DNA from: Phlebotomus papatasi
Lineage: Eukaryota; Arthropoda; Insecta; Diptera; Psychodidae
DNA: 64,000 nucleotides
Direction of reading: 5' to 3'
Assembly: GCF_024763615.1 (NCBI RefSeq)
Contig: NC_077222.1
Location: forward strand, 11,284,001 to 11,348,000
The position numbers and the translations under genes were made by a program. A model generated the notes under the pieces. That model worked only from the letters and a program-made list of their open reading frames with translations, did not search any database and was not told the DNA's origin. Of the stretch, positions 49,128 to 59,149 are shown piece by piece. Within the stretch, counting starts at the first letter, position 1; each line of letters opens with the position of its first letter.

Positions 49128-49934
49128 AATCTTGGCAGTGGAGCTTTAGTGCTCTCAGCCATGTTGGACTTCCTGACATTCGCTCTTTGCGTCCCGTACA
49201 GCGAGACGACAGATGGCAAACAGTTTGACATTCTGCTTGAAATGGTGGCTTCACGAGGTCGTTCTCTCTTCAGGCTCTTTCAGCATCCATCCCTGGCGAT
49301 TGTCAAGGGAGCTGGCCTGGTGCTGAGATCGCTAATTGAGGAGGGAGGACCTCAGGTGGCCAATCAGATGCAAACTCTAGCCCTGGATGAGGCAGCTCTC
49401 TGCCGGCATCTCCTGATCGCTCTGTATACCTCAAGCAATGATCCCACAATGGCCACTCATCGGCAATTGTCGAGGCATTTGGTTGGTTTGTGGATCACAG
49501 ACAACGAAGATGCCATGCATTTGTTGCAGAGGATTTTCCCAGCAGGATTACTGATGTTCCTGGAGAATGAGGATGAAGTGCCCAAGGGAGATGTTGAGGA
49601 GGATAAATTGAATTTCCGGGATAATCTCAAATTAGCCATTCAGCATTCGAGTAAAGGGGCGAGGAGTGTGATTGAGAAGCATTTGGAGGGTATTAAACAT
49701 TGGGGCCTTAATTTGATAGACAGGCAGGAGAAGGTGAAGCAGGCCATGAAGAATAGGCCCATAGTCCTGAGGAATAGGCGGCAGAAGAAGAAAACGACGG
49801 AGAGTGTAATGAATCTGCCGCTATTTTTCTATCAATTTCAACAGAATCACTCGATGCCCAATTTAATCTGGAACCACAAAACAAGGGAAGAGCTAAGGGC
49901 GGCTCTGGAAAACGAACTGAGGCAGTTTTCGCAG
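49128..49934 (+). CDS. Rme-8: Rme-8/DNAJC13 coding exon 3 (contains first IWN repeat)
   Basis: Encodes residues 521-789. Conserved family segments are SAMLDFLTFALCVPYSETT, LLEMVASRGRSLFRLFQHPS, IVKGAGLVLRSLIEEG and RQLSRHLVGLW. A basic stretch (PIVLRNRRQKKK) precedes the first IWN repeat, I767-W768-N769 in the context PNLIWNHKTREEL. IWN repeats are a signature of RME-8 proteins, and in the family this region contributes to binding of sorting nexin partners. The start after CCTTTCAG is in phase 0 with exon 2 and restores the conserved alignment. The donor at 49,935 reads GTATGT. Confidence 0.95.
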
Positions 49935-52469
49935 GTATGTGCAAATCTCCTACCAAAATTATTCAAAGTAAAACGTTCGAAGATAAAAATGTTCAATGCG
50001 AAATTTTCGAAGACGAAATTTTAGAATCGAAATTTCGGAACACGAAAGATTTAGAGGAGAAATTTTCGAAGACAAGATATTCGAATTCGAAGTCAAATTT
50101 TCAAATACGAAATATTCGAAGAACAAATATTTCGGTACAAAATATTCGAAAACGAAATATTCAGGCGACTAAGGCCATCATTTTCGAAGACAACATTTTC
50201 GGGATAAAATTTCAAATTGCAAATATTCGAAGAACAAATATTTCGGGACAAAATATTCGAAAACGAAATATTCAGGCGACTCAGGCCATTATTTTCGAAG
50301 ACAACAATTTTGGGTTAAAATTTCAAATTGCAAATGTTCGAAGAACAAATATTTTGGTACAAAATATTTGAAAACGAAATATTCAGGTGACTCAGGCTAT
50401 CATTCTCGAAGACAAAATCCTCTAGACGATATTTCAAAAATATTCGAAGAACGAATATTCTGGCACAAAATATTCGAAAACGAAGTATTCAGGTCATTCA
50501 GGTAATCACTTTTGAAGTTAACATTTTCGCGATAAAATTTCAAATTGCAAATTTTCGAAGAAAAAATATTTCGGGACAAAATATTCGAAAACGAAATATT
50601 CATGTGATTCAGGCAATCATTTTCGAAGACAAAATGCTCGAGGCGATTTTAAAAAATATGCGAAGAACAAATATTCTGGTACAAAATATTCGAAAACGAA
50701 GTATTCAGGTCATTCAGGCAATCAGTTTCGAAGATAACATTTTCGGGATAAAATTTCAAATTGCAAATATTCGAAGAACAAATATTTCGGGACAAAATAT
50801 TCGAAAACGAAATATTCAGGCGACTCAGGCCATTATTTTCGAAGACAACAATTTCGGGTTAAAATTTCAAATTGCAAATGTTCGAAAAAGAAATCTAGCA
50901 CAAAATATTCGAAAACGAAATATTAAGGCGACTTAGGCCATCATTTTCGAACACAAAATGCTCGAGGCGATATTTAAAATTGCAATTATTCGAAGAACAA
51001 ATATTTCATTACAACATATTCGAAAACGAAATATTCAGGCGGTTCAGACCATTATCTTCGAAACCAAATTTTTTCGGATAAAATTTTAAATTCAAAATAT
51101 TTGAAGAATAAATATTTTGGAATAAAATATTCGAAATCTAAATATTCAGGTAAAAATTTTTGTACGCGCATTGTTCATGGTGTAATTTTTAAATACTAAA
51201 TATTCGAAAATGAAATATTCAGGTCATAATTTGCGAAAGCAATGCTCCGAGTGAGATTTTCGAATATGAAATATTCGAAGAAAATGTTTGTATAAATTTT
51301 CGAAATCAAAATATTCAGGACAAAAATCTTCGAAGAATACTTTCGAACAAAATATTCGAAATCAGAATGTTCAAGCCATCATTTTTTTTTTTTTTTTGAA
51401 AGGAAAGTTCTGAGAAAGACTTTAGAATGCGAAATATTCGAAAAAAATCGTATAAATTTTTCGAAATATCAAAATATTCGAAATCGAAATATTCAGGTCA
51501 TCATTTTCGAATGTAAAGTTCCAAACGAGACTTTTAAATGCGAAATATTCGAAGAACCTTTTCGTATAAATATTTTGAAATAAAAATATTCAGGACAAAA
51601 TCTTCGAAAACAATGTTCAAAACGAGCTTTTCGTATTCAAATATTCGAAGAACATTTTTCTTTAAATTTTTCGAAATCGAAATATTCAGGACAGAATCTT
51701 CCAAGACAATGTTCAAAGCTATCATTTCGAATTCGAAATATCCGAAGAACATTTTCAAACAAAATATTCAAAAATGAACTATTCAGGCCATAATTTCGGA
51801 AGGCAATGTTTCGAGCGATACTTTCGAATGCGAAATATTCGAAGGACATTTTCGAACAAAATATTCCAAATCTAAATATTCAAGCAATCATTTTCGAAAG
51901 CAAAGTTTCGAGAGAGGCTTTAGAATGCGAAATATTCAAAGAACATTTTCGTATAAATTTTTTTAAATCGAAATATTTAGGTCAAAATCTTCGAAGACAA
52001 TGTTCAAAGCTATCTTTTCGAATTCGAAATACTCGAAGAACATTGTTGTATAAATTTTTCGAAATCGAAATATTCAGGACAAAATCTTTGAAGATAATGT
52101 TCGAATGTAGATTTTCGAATTCAAAATATTCGAAGAACATTTTCGGACAAAATATTCGAAGAACATTTTCGAACAAAATATTCCAAATCGAAAAATTCGG
52201 GCCATAATTTTCGAGGAAAATGTTCCGAGCGAGATTTTCGAAATCGAAATATTCAAAGAACATTTTCGTATAAATTTTTCGAAATCGAAATATTCAAATT
52301 GGTAATATTATTCGAAATCAAAATATTTAGTTCATCATTTTCGAAGACAATCTTCAAAGCTAGCTTGTCGAATTCGATTCGAAGAACATTTTTGGAACAA
52401 AATATTTGAAATCGCAATATTCGAGATAAAGTGTTTCGGGTTACAAGGTCCTATATTCCGTTTTTACAG
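49935..52469 (+). other. Rme-8 intron 3 (2.5 kb, phase 0), almost wholly tandem repeat
   Basis: The donor is GTATGT at 49,935 and the acceptor is CCGTTTTTACAG ending at 52,469. Repeat sequence starts within about 30 bases of the donor and continues to within about 30-40 bases of the acceptor, so the intron has almost no unique sequence apart from the splice signals. Confidence 0.9.
49965..52430. repeat. TTCGAA-rich minisatellite filling intron 3
   Basis: Built from variants of AAATATTCGAAAACGAAATA, TTTTCGAAGACAA and CGAAGAACAAATATTTCGG, with TTCGAA palindromes every 15-40 bases. In the first part (about 50,117-51,000) there is a clear higher-order period of 105-111 bp: the CGAAGAACA marker lies at 50,117, 50,228, 50,339, 50,445, 50,556, 50,661, 50,772, 50,883 and 50,991. 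The later part (51,100-52,430) is more diverged and has a shorter irregular unit. The many short open frames on both strands are repeat artefacts. Confidence 0.9.
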
Positions 52470-54053
52470 GATAAGGATCTGTCTGGGAATATTTTAGTGG
52501 CGTGGAATTATGAGGAATTTGAGGTTCAGTATCAATGTCTGGCGGATGAGATAAAGATAGGGGCGTACTATATTCGATTGATTCTGGAGCGGGATGATTG
52601 GCCACAGAATCTGGTGACGGATCCCATTGAGTTGTTCAATGCCCTGTACAGAAGGGTCCTCTGCCGGAATCGAGTGAACGATGATCAATTGACTGTGACG
52701 TCACTTCAGGCTCTGGCCAAGGTTTACAGGAGGTACCACGAGGAGATTGGATACTTCAGTGACATGTCCTACATCCTTCAGATGCTGGACAGGTGCCTGT
52801 CTCCGGCTCTGAGGGATGCTCTGCTGAACCTTGTGAGGAATCTTGTTCTGAACAAGGCCAATTGTCGTCCACTGACGGATCATGTCAATTGTCTCGTGGA
52901 CCTGATCAGTCTGGCACATTTGCATCGAGGGAGAGCTCTGCCCAATACCAAGACAAATGTCATTGAAGCTGGTCCGAATATGACGCAGTACGAGGAGAAG
53001 GATTGGTACTACAATGTGGAGAAGGAGGGAGAGAAACCGGAGAGATGTGGTCCGGTGACTTTTGGGGATCTCAAGGAATTGTGGAAGAAGGGAGTTTTGA
53101 ATCCAAGGACTAGATGTTGGGCAATTGGAATGGATGGTTGGAGGTCTCTGCAGCAGATTCCGCAGCTGAAATGGTGTCTGATGGCCAAGGGGTCTGCCCT
53201 GTACAATGAGACAGAATTGGCATCCTTGGTTCTGGACATTCTCATCAAATGCACAAGTTTCTTCCCGAGTCGTGCTCGAGATGGAGCTGCTGTGTTGATT
53301 CCGGGTCCTAAACTCTCGCGGAAATTGTCAGAATTCATCTGTCTCCCTCACATTGTCCAGGTTTGTCTGACGCATGATCCTGGACTGTTGGAGAGAGTGG
53401 CAACGTTGCTGTGTCAGATCATGGAGGATAATCCCGAAATGCCCAAAGTCTACCTCACAGGAGTCTTCTACTTCATGCTAATGTACACTGGAAGCAATAT
53501 TTTGCCCATTGCGCGATTCCTCAAGATGACGCACATGCGTCAGGCATTCCGGGGCGAAGAGACATCCCAATTGGGCATCATGCACAGGAGTATCCTGGGG
53601 CAACTTCTGCCCGAAGCAATGGTATGCTTCCTGGAGAATCACAGTGCAGAGAAGTTTGCAGAGATTTTCCTCGGAGAATTCGATACGCCTGAAGCAATTT
53701 GGAATTCAGAAATGAGACGATTGCTCATTGAGAAGATCTCCGCTCATATTGCTGACTTTACTCCGCGCCTGAGAGGTCACACAATGGCTAGGTATCCGTA
53801 TCTGGCCATTCCCATCATCAGCTACCCGCAGCTGGAAAATGAACTATTCTGTCACATTTTCTACCTGAGGCATCTCTGTGACACAGTAAAATTCCCCAAT
53901 TGGCCCATTCCGGATCCCGTTCAGCTGCTAAAGCACACTCTGATCGCCTGGAGGAATGAAGTGGAGAAGAAACCACCACAAATGACAGTTCAGCAGGCTT
54001 ATGAGGATCTAGGGATTGACCTGACAAAGACACCAAACCCAGAAGAATCCCAG
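52470..54053 (+). CDS. Rme-8: Rme-8/DNAJC13 coding exon 4 (GYF-like domain, second IWN repeat, start of J domain)
   Basis: Encodes residues 790-1317. It opens with DKDLSGNILVAWNYEEFEV, matching the human NVISWNHHEFEV region. A GYF-like domain lies at about residues 967-1026 (DWYYN, CGPVTFGDLKELW, GMDGWRSL, IPQLKWCL). Other conserved blocks are LAHLHRGRA, MEDNPEMPKVYLTGVFYFML, MYTGSNILPIARFLK and FLGEFDTPEAIWNSEMRRLL, the last containing IWN repeat 2 at 1199-1201. The exon ends in the first helix of the J domain (VQQAYEDLGI), immediately before the donor GTAAGT at 54,054. The acceptor at 52,469 fixes the start; open frame upstream of it is repeat-derived. Confidence 0.95.
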
Positions 54054-54212
54054 GTAAGTGCCAATGCTTTTACAATGAATTACCTTGTTAGCTTTTCAGC
54101 GTGAATGGACTTTATTCAATGGCATTGGATTTTCCTAGAGGAAATGAATTTTACAGGATTATGAGGAAAATTTGCAGGCCCAAAAAATGAAAGAAAACAT
54201 TTTTTGTGTGTT

Positions 54213-54747
54213 TTAAAACTATTGGAAACATGAAAAGTTCCCCGGAAATCCGCTAGGGGCGCTCAAGTCGTTATTTTGAATCAGTGATTTGTTCAAAAAA
54301 AATTAATTCAGCGTTACCTGTAACTTATTTTCATTTCTCGTTTTGCAGAAAAATATCATATGTTTCTAGCGAGCCGAAAAGACTTTTGAGTTTATTAGTT
54401 GTTTTCTGTCATTGTAGGATGAATTAGCAAAAAATACAAATACAAAATAAAAGCCAATTTAATAACGAAGAGGCAACCAAAAACCCCAAATTGGCAACCT
54501 ACGTGGTTTCGAAGATATCTCGTGAAATGTGTACGAAAACAGGAAAATATTTACACTAAAACCGGTCGCATTTTTCAGAGCTAATGTCACCCCCTGTTTA
54601 AAACTATTGGAAACATGAAAAGTTCCGCGGAAATCCGCTAGGGGCGCTCAAGTCGTTTTTCTGAATCAGTGATTTGCTCAAAAAAAAAATTAATTCAGCG
54701 TTACCTGTAACTTCATTTCATTTCTCGTTTTGCGGAAAAAATATCAT
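54213..54747. repeat. Pair of 150-bp direct repeats 384 bp apart
   Basis: Bases 54,213-54,360 and 54,597-54,747 are near-identical, sharing AAACTATTGGAAACATGAAA, GGAAATCCGCTAGGGGCGCT, ATTAATTCAGCGTTACCTGT and TTTCATTTCTCGTTTTGC. The sequence between is unrelated. This could be a local duplication or the two ends of an insertion; no terminal hallmarks of an LTR (TG...CA with a target duplication) are clear. Confidence 0.8.
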
Positions 54748-54768
54748 TGGTTTATGGATATATTAATT

Positions 54769-54960
54769 CGGCCCCGCCTACAAGTGATTTTAGGCCACGC
54801 CCATTTTGGTAGACAGACCAAAAATAATACGAAACACTTTGATTTTTTTGTTAATTTTTCAGAAATGTCGAACAGTTTCTTTTTTATGTTCATTTTCGGT
54901 TCTGCAAGACTCTTCAAAGTTTTAAGTAAAAATTGTGTCCATTTTAGCCTCGCCCTCTCA
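54769..54960. repeat. GC-box-bearing dispersed repeat shared with intron 5
   Basis: The pattern GGCCCCGCCTACAA, then GGCCACGCCCATTTTGG, followed by an AT-rich stretch, resembles 62,950-63,120 in intron 5 (GGCCCCGCCC, GGCCACGCCCTATTAGG, later GCCACGCCCCC). The order and spacing of the GC words agree, suggesting two diverged copies of one dispersed element. Confidence 0.4.
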
Positions 54961-55216
54961 AATGACATTTTTAGAAAAACCAAAAAAAAATTTAAAGAGA
55001 ATTAAAAATTGATTTTTCGCTATGAATTTTCTACCTAATATTAGTTTAAAAAATATTTATTATAATAGAACAATTTTCTTAGCAATATTTTTTATTCAGT
55101 AAAGAATTAAAAAAACAAAAAACAAGGGGTTTAGTCATTTCGATAAACTTTTGTGAAAAACCTGAAAAATGATACGCGAAAATTGAGAAATTAAAAATAA
55201 AAATAATAATAATATC

Positions 55217-55315
55217 CGATGAACGTCGGGGAAAGAAGGATCTGGAATCTATGCCGAAAGCTTTGGGAAAAATCTAAATTTTCTAAGCTGTCTCTTCTTT
55301 CCCCGACGTTCATCG
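55217..55315. repeat. Perfect 22-bp inverted repeat with a 55-base loop
   Basis: Bases 55,217-55,238 and 55,294-55,315 are exact reverse complements (the left arm begins CGATGAACGTCGGGGAAAG). The loop contains a further partial pairing around AAGCTTT. It is compatible with a very small foldback element or a hairpin RNA; the sequence alone does not decide. Confidence 0.75.
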
Positions 55316-55772
55316 AATCCCATTATTACTATATAACCTTTCTGATAATATTTTCAATTAAAAAAAAAAAAAGTTTTCGAGATATCAAAAAAGTTTTCTG
55401 AAATCACGAGAGAGTAAAAAATGTCTTGCAACTACAGAAAAACCTAAAAAAATGTCTCTCAGAATCCTGAGAAACCTTAAAAAAGTCTAGCGGAACCTCA
55501 GAAACACAAAATTCTTCTATGAAGTTCGAGAAACCCATAAAATTTCTTTCAAAACACGAGAAATTCAAAGAATATGTCAATAAAGTAGAAAAAAACTAAA
55601 ATAATGTTTTGTAAAATCAGAGAAACCTATAAAAAAATATCTTGCGAAACCATAGAAACCCAAATATGCGTAGTGAATCTTTAAAAACCATAAAATGTCG
55701 CGCGAAACAAGGGAAACCCAAAAAATGTTTAGAAAAATCCAATATCCTAAAAATATAATCTCTTTCGAAACC

Positions 55773-56185
55773 TTACGGCGTTATCACATTTGCACATTAA
55801 AATTTTAATGTGGTTCACATTAATTGTCGCCTGTGAGCGTCCAAATATGTTATTTGTGTCTTTCAGTCACTTAATATTTGGGGTCTTTCTATTTATTGAT
55901 AAAGAAGTGGACTTGTCCTGCAAAAATAAGTTTAAATTTACCTATAAAGCATAAATATTTTTCACATTAAAAAATTAAAGAGAAAATCGCATTAATTTTT
56001 CGCATTAATGCTATAAATCAATTTATATCAAATTTTGCGGGTCAAGTCAACCTTATTATCAACAAATAGATCAAATTTTGAATATAAAATGATTCAAACA
56101 CACAAATTACATATTTGGACTCTCACCAGCGACAATTAATGTGAATCATATTAAAATTTTAATGTGCAAGTGTGAAAACACAGTT
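55773..56185. mobile_element. Foldback MITE, copy 1 (about 413 bp)
   Basis: The left end reads CGGCGTTATCACATTTGCAC and continues with terminal inverted repeats of about 90 bp including CACATTAATTGTCGC and GTCCAAATATGT; the right end is the complement, finishing TTGTGCAAGTGTGA-like sequence read on the opposite strand. Most of the interior is also palindromic. TTA flanks both outer ends (left ...CTTA, right ...GTTA), compatible with a TTA or TA target duplication, so PIF/Harbinger-like or Tc1/mariner-like. No transposase is present. It lies inside the GAAACC repeat. Confidence 0.8.
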
Positions 56186-56525
56186 AGACTTAGAGACCCA
56201 AAAACTGTTTCGCGACACTTGAGTTACCTAAAAAAACCTCTGCGATAGCAGAGAAAACTAAATTTTTATCTTACGAAACCTTAGAAACTTTGGAAATCTC
56301 TCGAGCATTTCGTGGAACCCATAAGGAAACCATACGTACCAAATGGAACCCAAAAAATTCAAACATATGGCTCGAAATCTGAGGAACCTGAAACAATACT
56401 TCGTGAAATCGGAGAAAACTAGCATAAAACCTTGCGAAAACATGAAAAACTTCAGTGAAAAAATATTTTGTGAAACCTGATAAACTCAATAATAATTTAT
56501 GCAGTTTGAGAAATCAAGTAATTGT

Positions 56526-56939
56526 CTTACGGCGTTATCACACTTGCACATTAAAATTTTATTGTGATTCACATTATTTGTCGCTTGTGAGCGTCCAAAT
56601 TTGTTATTTGTGTCTTTGAGTCACTTAATATTTGAGGTTTTTCTATTTATTGATAAAGAAGTGGACTTGGCCTGCAAAAGTAAGTTTAAATATACCTAAA
56701 GCATAAATATTTTTCACATTAAAAAATTAAAGAGAAAATCGCATTAATTTTTCGCATTAATGCTATAAATCAATTTATATCAAATTTTGCGGGTCAAGTC
56801 TACCTTTTTATCAACAAATAGATCAAATTTTGAATATAAAATGATTCAAACACACAAATTACACATTTAGACTCTCACCAGCGACAATTAATGTGAATCA
56901 TATTAAAATTTTAATGTGCAAGTATGATATCATAGTTAC
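56526..56939. mobile_element. Foldback MITE, copy 2 (about 414 bp)
   Basis: A second copy of the element at 55,773, in the same orientation and only 340 bp downstream, differing by scattered substitutions and small indels. It has the same ends (CGGCGTTATCACACTTGCAC at the left), the same palindromic interior and the same flanking TTA. The two copies being this similar, inside a diverged repeat, suggests fairly recent insertion or a duplication of the segment. Confidence 0.8.
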
Positions 56940-57576
56940 GATACCCATTAAATTTATTCGTATGGCTCGGAAAATGAAAAATTTTGAAAACGGTCTCGCG
57001 AAACTCCAGAAGTCTAGAAAAAAAAATTCGTGAAACCTCAGAAACCTAAAAGATGCCTCATGAAACCCGAAAATTCCATATAATATTTCGTCGTATCAGG
57101 GAACCCTAAAAGAACGTATTGTGAAACCTTAGAAACCTAAAATAGAATAATCCAAGGAACTCATAAGATGTAACATGAAACCGGACAAATTTAAACATAC
57201 ATATCCCGTGAAATCCGAGAAACCTAAAAGAATGTTTCGTGAAACTCGAGAAAACTTTAAAAGAAAATACTTTGCGAAACTTGAGAAACACATAAAATGT
57301 GTCTTCAAACCCTAAAAACCTTTTAAAATGTCTCGTGAAACCAGGGAAACCTAACAGAATGTTTTGAAAACTCGAATATTCTAAAAAAAAGTGTAATCTC
57401 TTTAAAAACCATAGAGGCCCAAAACCAGAAACAACGACGTGTGAAACCTTAGAAATCTAAATAAAAGACTGTTTCGCGAAGCCCCAGAAACCTAAAAAAA
57501 TCTTGTGAAAACTGCGAAACCCAAAAAAATGTCTCATGCAATTAGGGAAATCCATGGATTGTCCAAACGAAACAGA

Positions 57577-57826
57577 ACTGAGAAAAAAGGGGGTGCGATT
57601 AACTTTTTTTCCTCGTAACTTTAACACTTTTTACGTGTAAAAATATATTAACATTTTTTAATGTTAATTTTACACCTTTTTAAGGGTAAAATTAACATGA
57701 AAAAGAGTTAATTTAATCCCCAATACACCTGAAAAGGGTAATATTTACATCGATTTCAGATCAATAATGCAGGGTAAAATTAACATTTCCGAAATGGTAT
57801 TTTAACTTTTTCGAATTTCTCTCAGT
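57577..57826. mobile_element. Possible MITE, about 250 bp
   Basis: The left edge reads ACTGAGAAAAAAGG and the right edge TTTCTCTCAGT, with GTTAAAAT/ATTTTAAC-type pairing further in and several internal GGTAAAATTAACAT words. The ends are imperfect inverted repeats and no clear target duplication is visible. It is inserted in the GAAACC repeat. Confidence 0.4.
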
Positions 57827-57959
57827 GAGGGAAACCTAAAAGTATGTTTCGAAAATTCGAATGTCCAAAATATGTGTTTTCAAAAACTTAGGGACCCAAA
57901 AATGTCTCGTGAAACCTTAGGTGCCAAGAAATTACTCGTGAAAAATTAGGGTTAGAAAT

Positions 57960-59130
57960 ACTAAAAAATATCAGGCTTTGATAAACATGATTTTATCGTA
58001 ACTGCCATATAATAAAGAATTTGCCCTTGCCCATTTCAATTTTCTCTCCATTTAATTTCTGAATTAATTTTTTCCGTAAGGGGGCATTGTTTTCTTCCGC
58101 AAGTGACGCTAGTATCTTTTCTCAATTTTGAATTTTAATCAAGTTCGATCAAATTGAATAAACACTTACAAATGTTTTCCAAAGCATTATTTTCTTTCAC
58201 AATTTTTATTATTTTTTTTTTGTTTTTTAATTAATTAAATAAATATTGAAAACTGAAAAATAAACTTATAAATATTTTTTTAAGATAATTTATTTTTCCA
58301 AAACATAAATTGTGTAATATTCATTTGCCTTCAAATTATTTAAATGATTATTTATTTAATTTGACTTTACGTGGGAATCAAATTGCAATGGATACGAAAT
58401 AAAAATATTATTTTAGTGTTCAATTTAAACATAAATTTTCATTGGATTAAAATTATGAGCAAATTTTCTGAATAATCCTGCAAATAAACAAGATCTAATT
58501 AGATATTCAACTCTCTGTCTACAGTCTCTGAAAATAATACTCAATCTACTGCCATTGTTGAATTTTCCTTTTTGTTATTTTTGTGACAGTGAAATTAAAT
58601 AAAGTCACTGGGAAATATTTGATTCCGGTGACTGAGTGACGAATATAAATTATTCGTAATTAATCTGATTGAGAGATTCGTGTGACAGAAATAATGCAAT
58701 TAAGTTTAAAGTTCATAAATTGATATAATTATTTGGATTTATAATTGTGGACTCATTGGAAATTGGAAAATTTAATTTTTTGATATGAAACTTTAAGAGT
58801 AGAGAGATGAGAGTGCTATTGAAGCGTCTCCAGATATTGGAAAAATTCACTTGAAGTCTTAAAAGGTTATTAAAAAATTGCTAGCTTATTAAAAGAATCT
58901 CTCTTGGAAATAATTCCAGGAAAAGTTCAAGGAAAGGACCGTTTTATTGATTATTTAAAAGCCATTAATGATGAGAAGACTGATCGTGAAAATATTTTGA
59001 TGAGTCGATGGTCAAAATTTTAAGTCCATAGTCTTAATTGGGTAATTTATCAGTGACCGTCATAATTTATAAACTATATTATTGCTCGAACTTTAGAGAG
59101 ATAAGAGCAATATTTTGTAATCCGTCCTTT
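57960..59130. other. AT-rich intronic stretch with no recognised feature
   Basis: Sequence between the GAAACC repeat and the 15-bp minisatellite. It is AT-rich, has no sustained open frame and no tandem period I can see. Confidence 0.6.
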
Positions 59131-59149
59131 TTCAATAGTCACTAATTTT

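Larger units (their letters stand above)
55385..57960. repeat. Degenerate GAAACC minisatellite of intron 4
   Basis: Loose repetition about every 30-40 bases of words like GTGAAACCTTAGAAACCTAA, CGAGAAACCCATAAAA and AATGTCTCGCGAAACC. The units are strongly diverged and the period drifts. The array is broken by insertions at 55,773-56,185, 56,526-56,939 and 57,577-57,826, with repeat sequence resuming on the far side each time. Confidence 0.75.

Noticed and set aside
49937..52263. Several open frames of 60-144 codons in intron 3
   Set aside because: They are products of the TTCGAA repeat and have no resemblance to a protein family.
49965..52430. Heat-shock elements in the intron 3 repeat
   Set aside because: GAA and TTC words are abundant but are spaced by zero or three bases rather than the two needed for GAAnnTTC.
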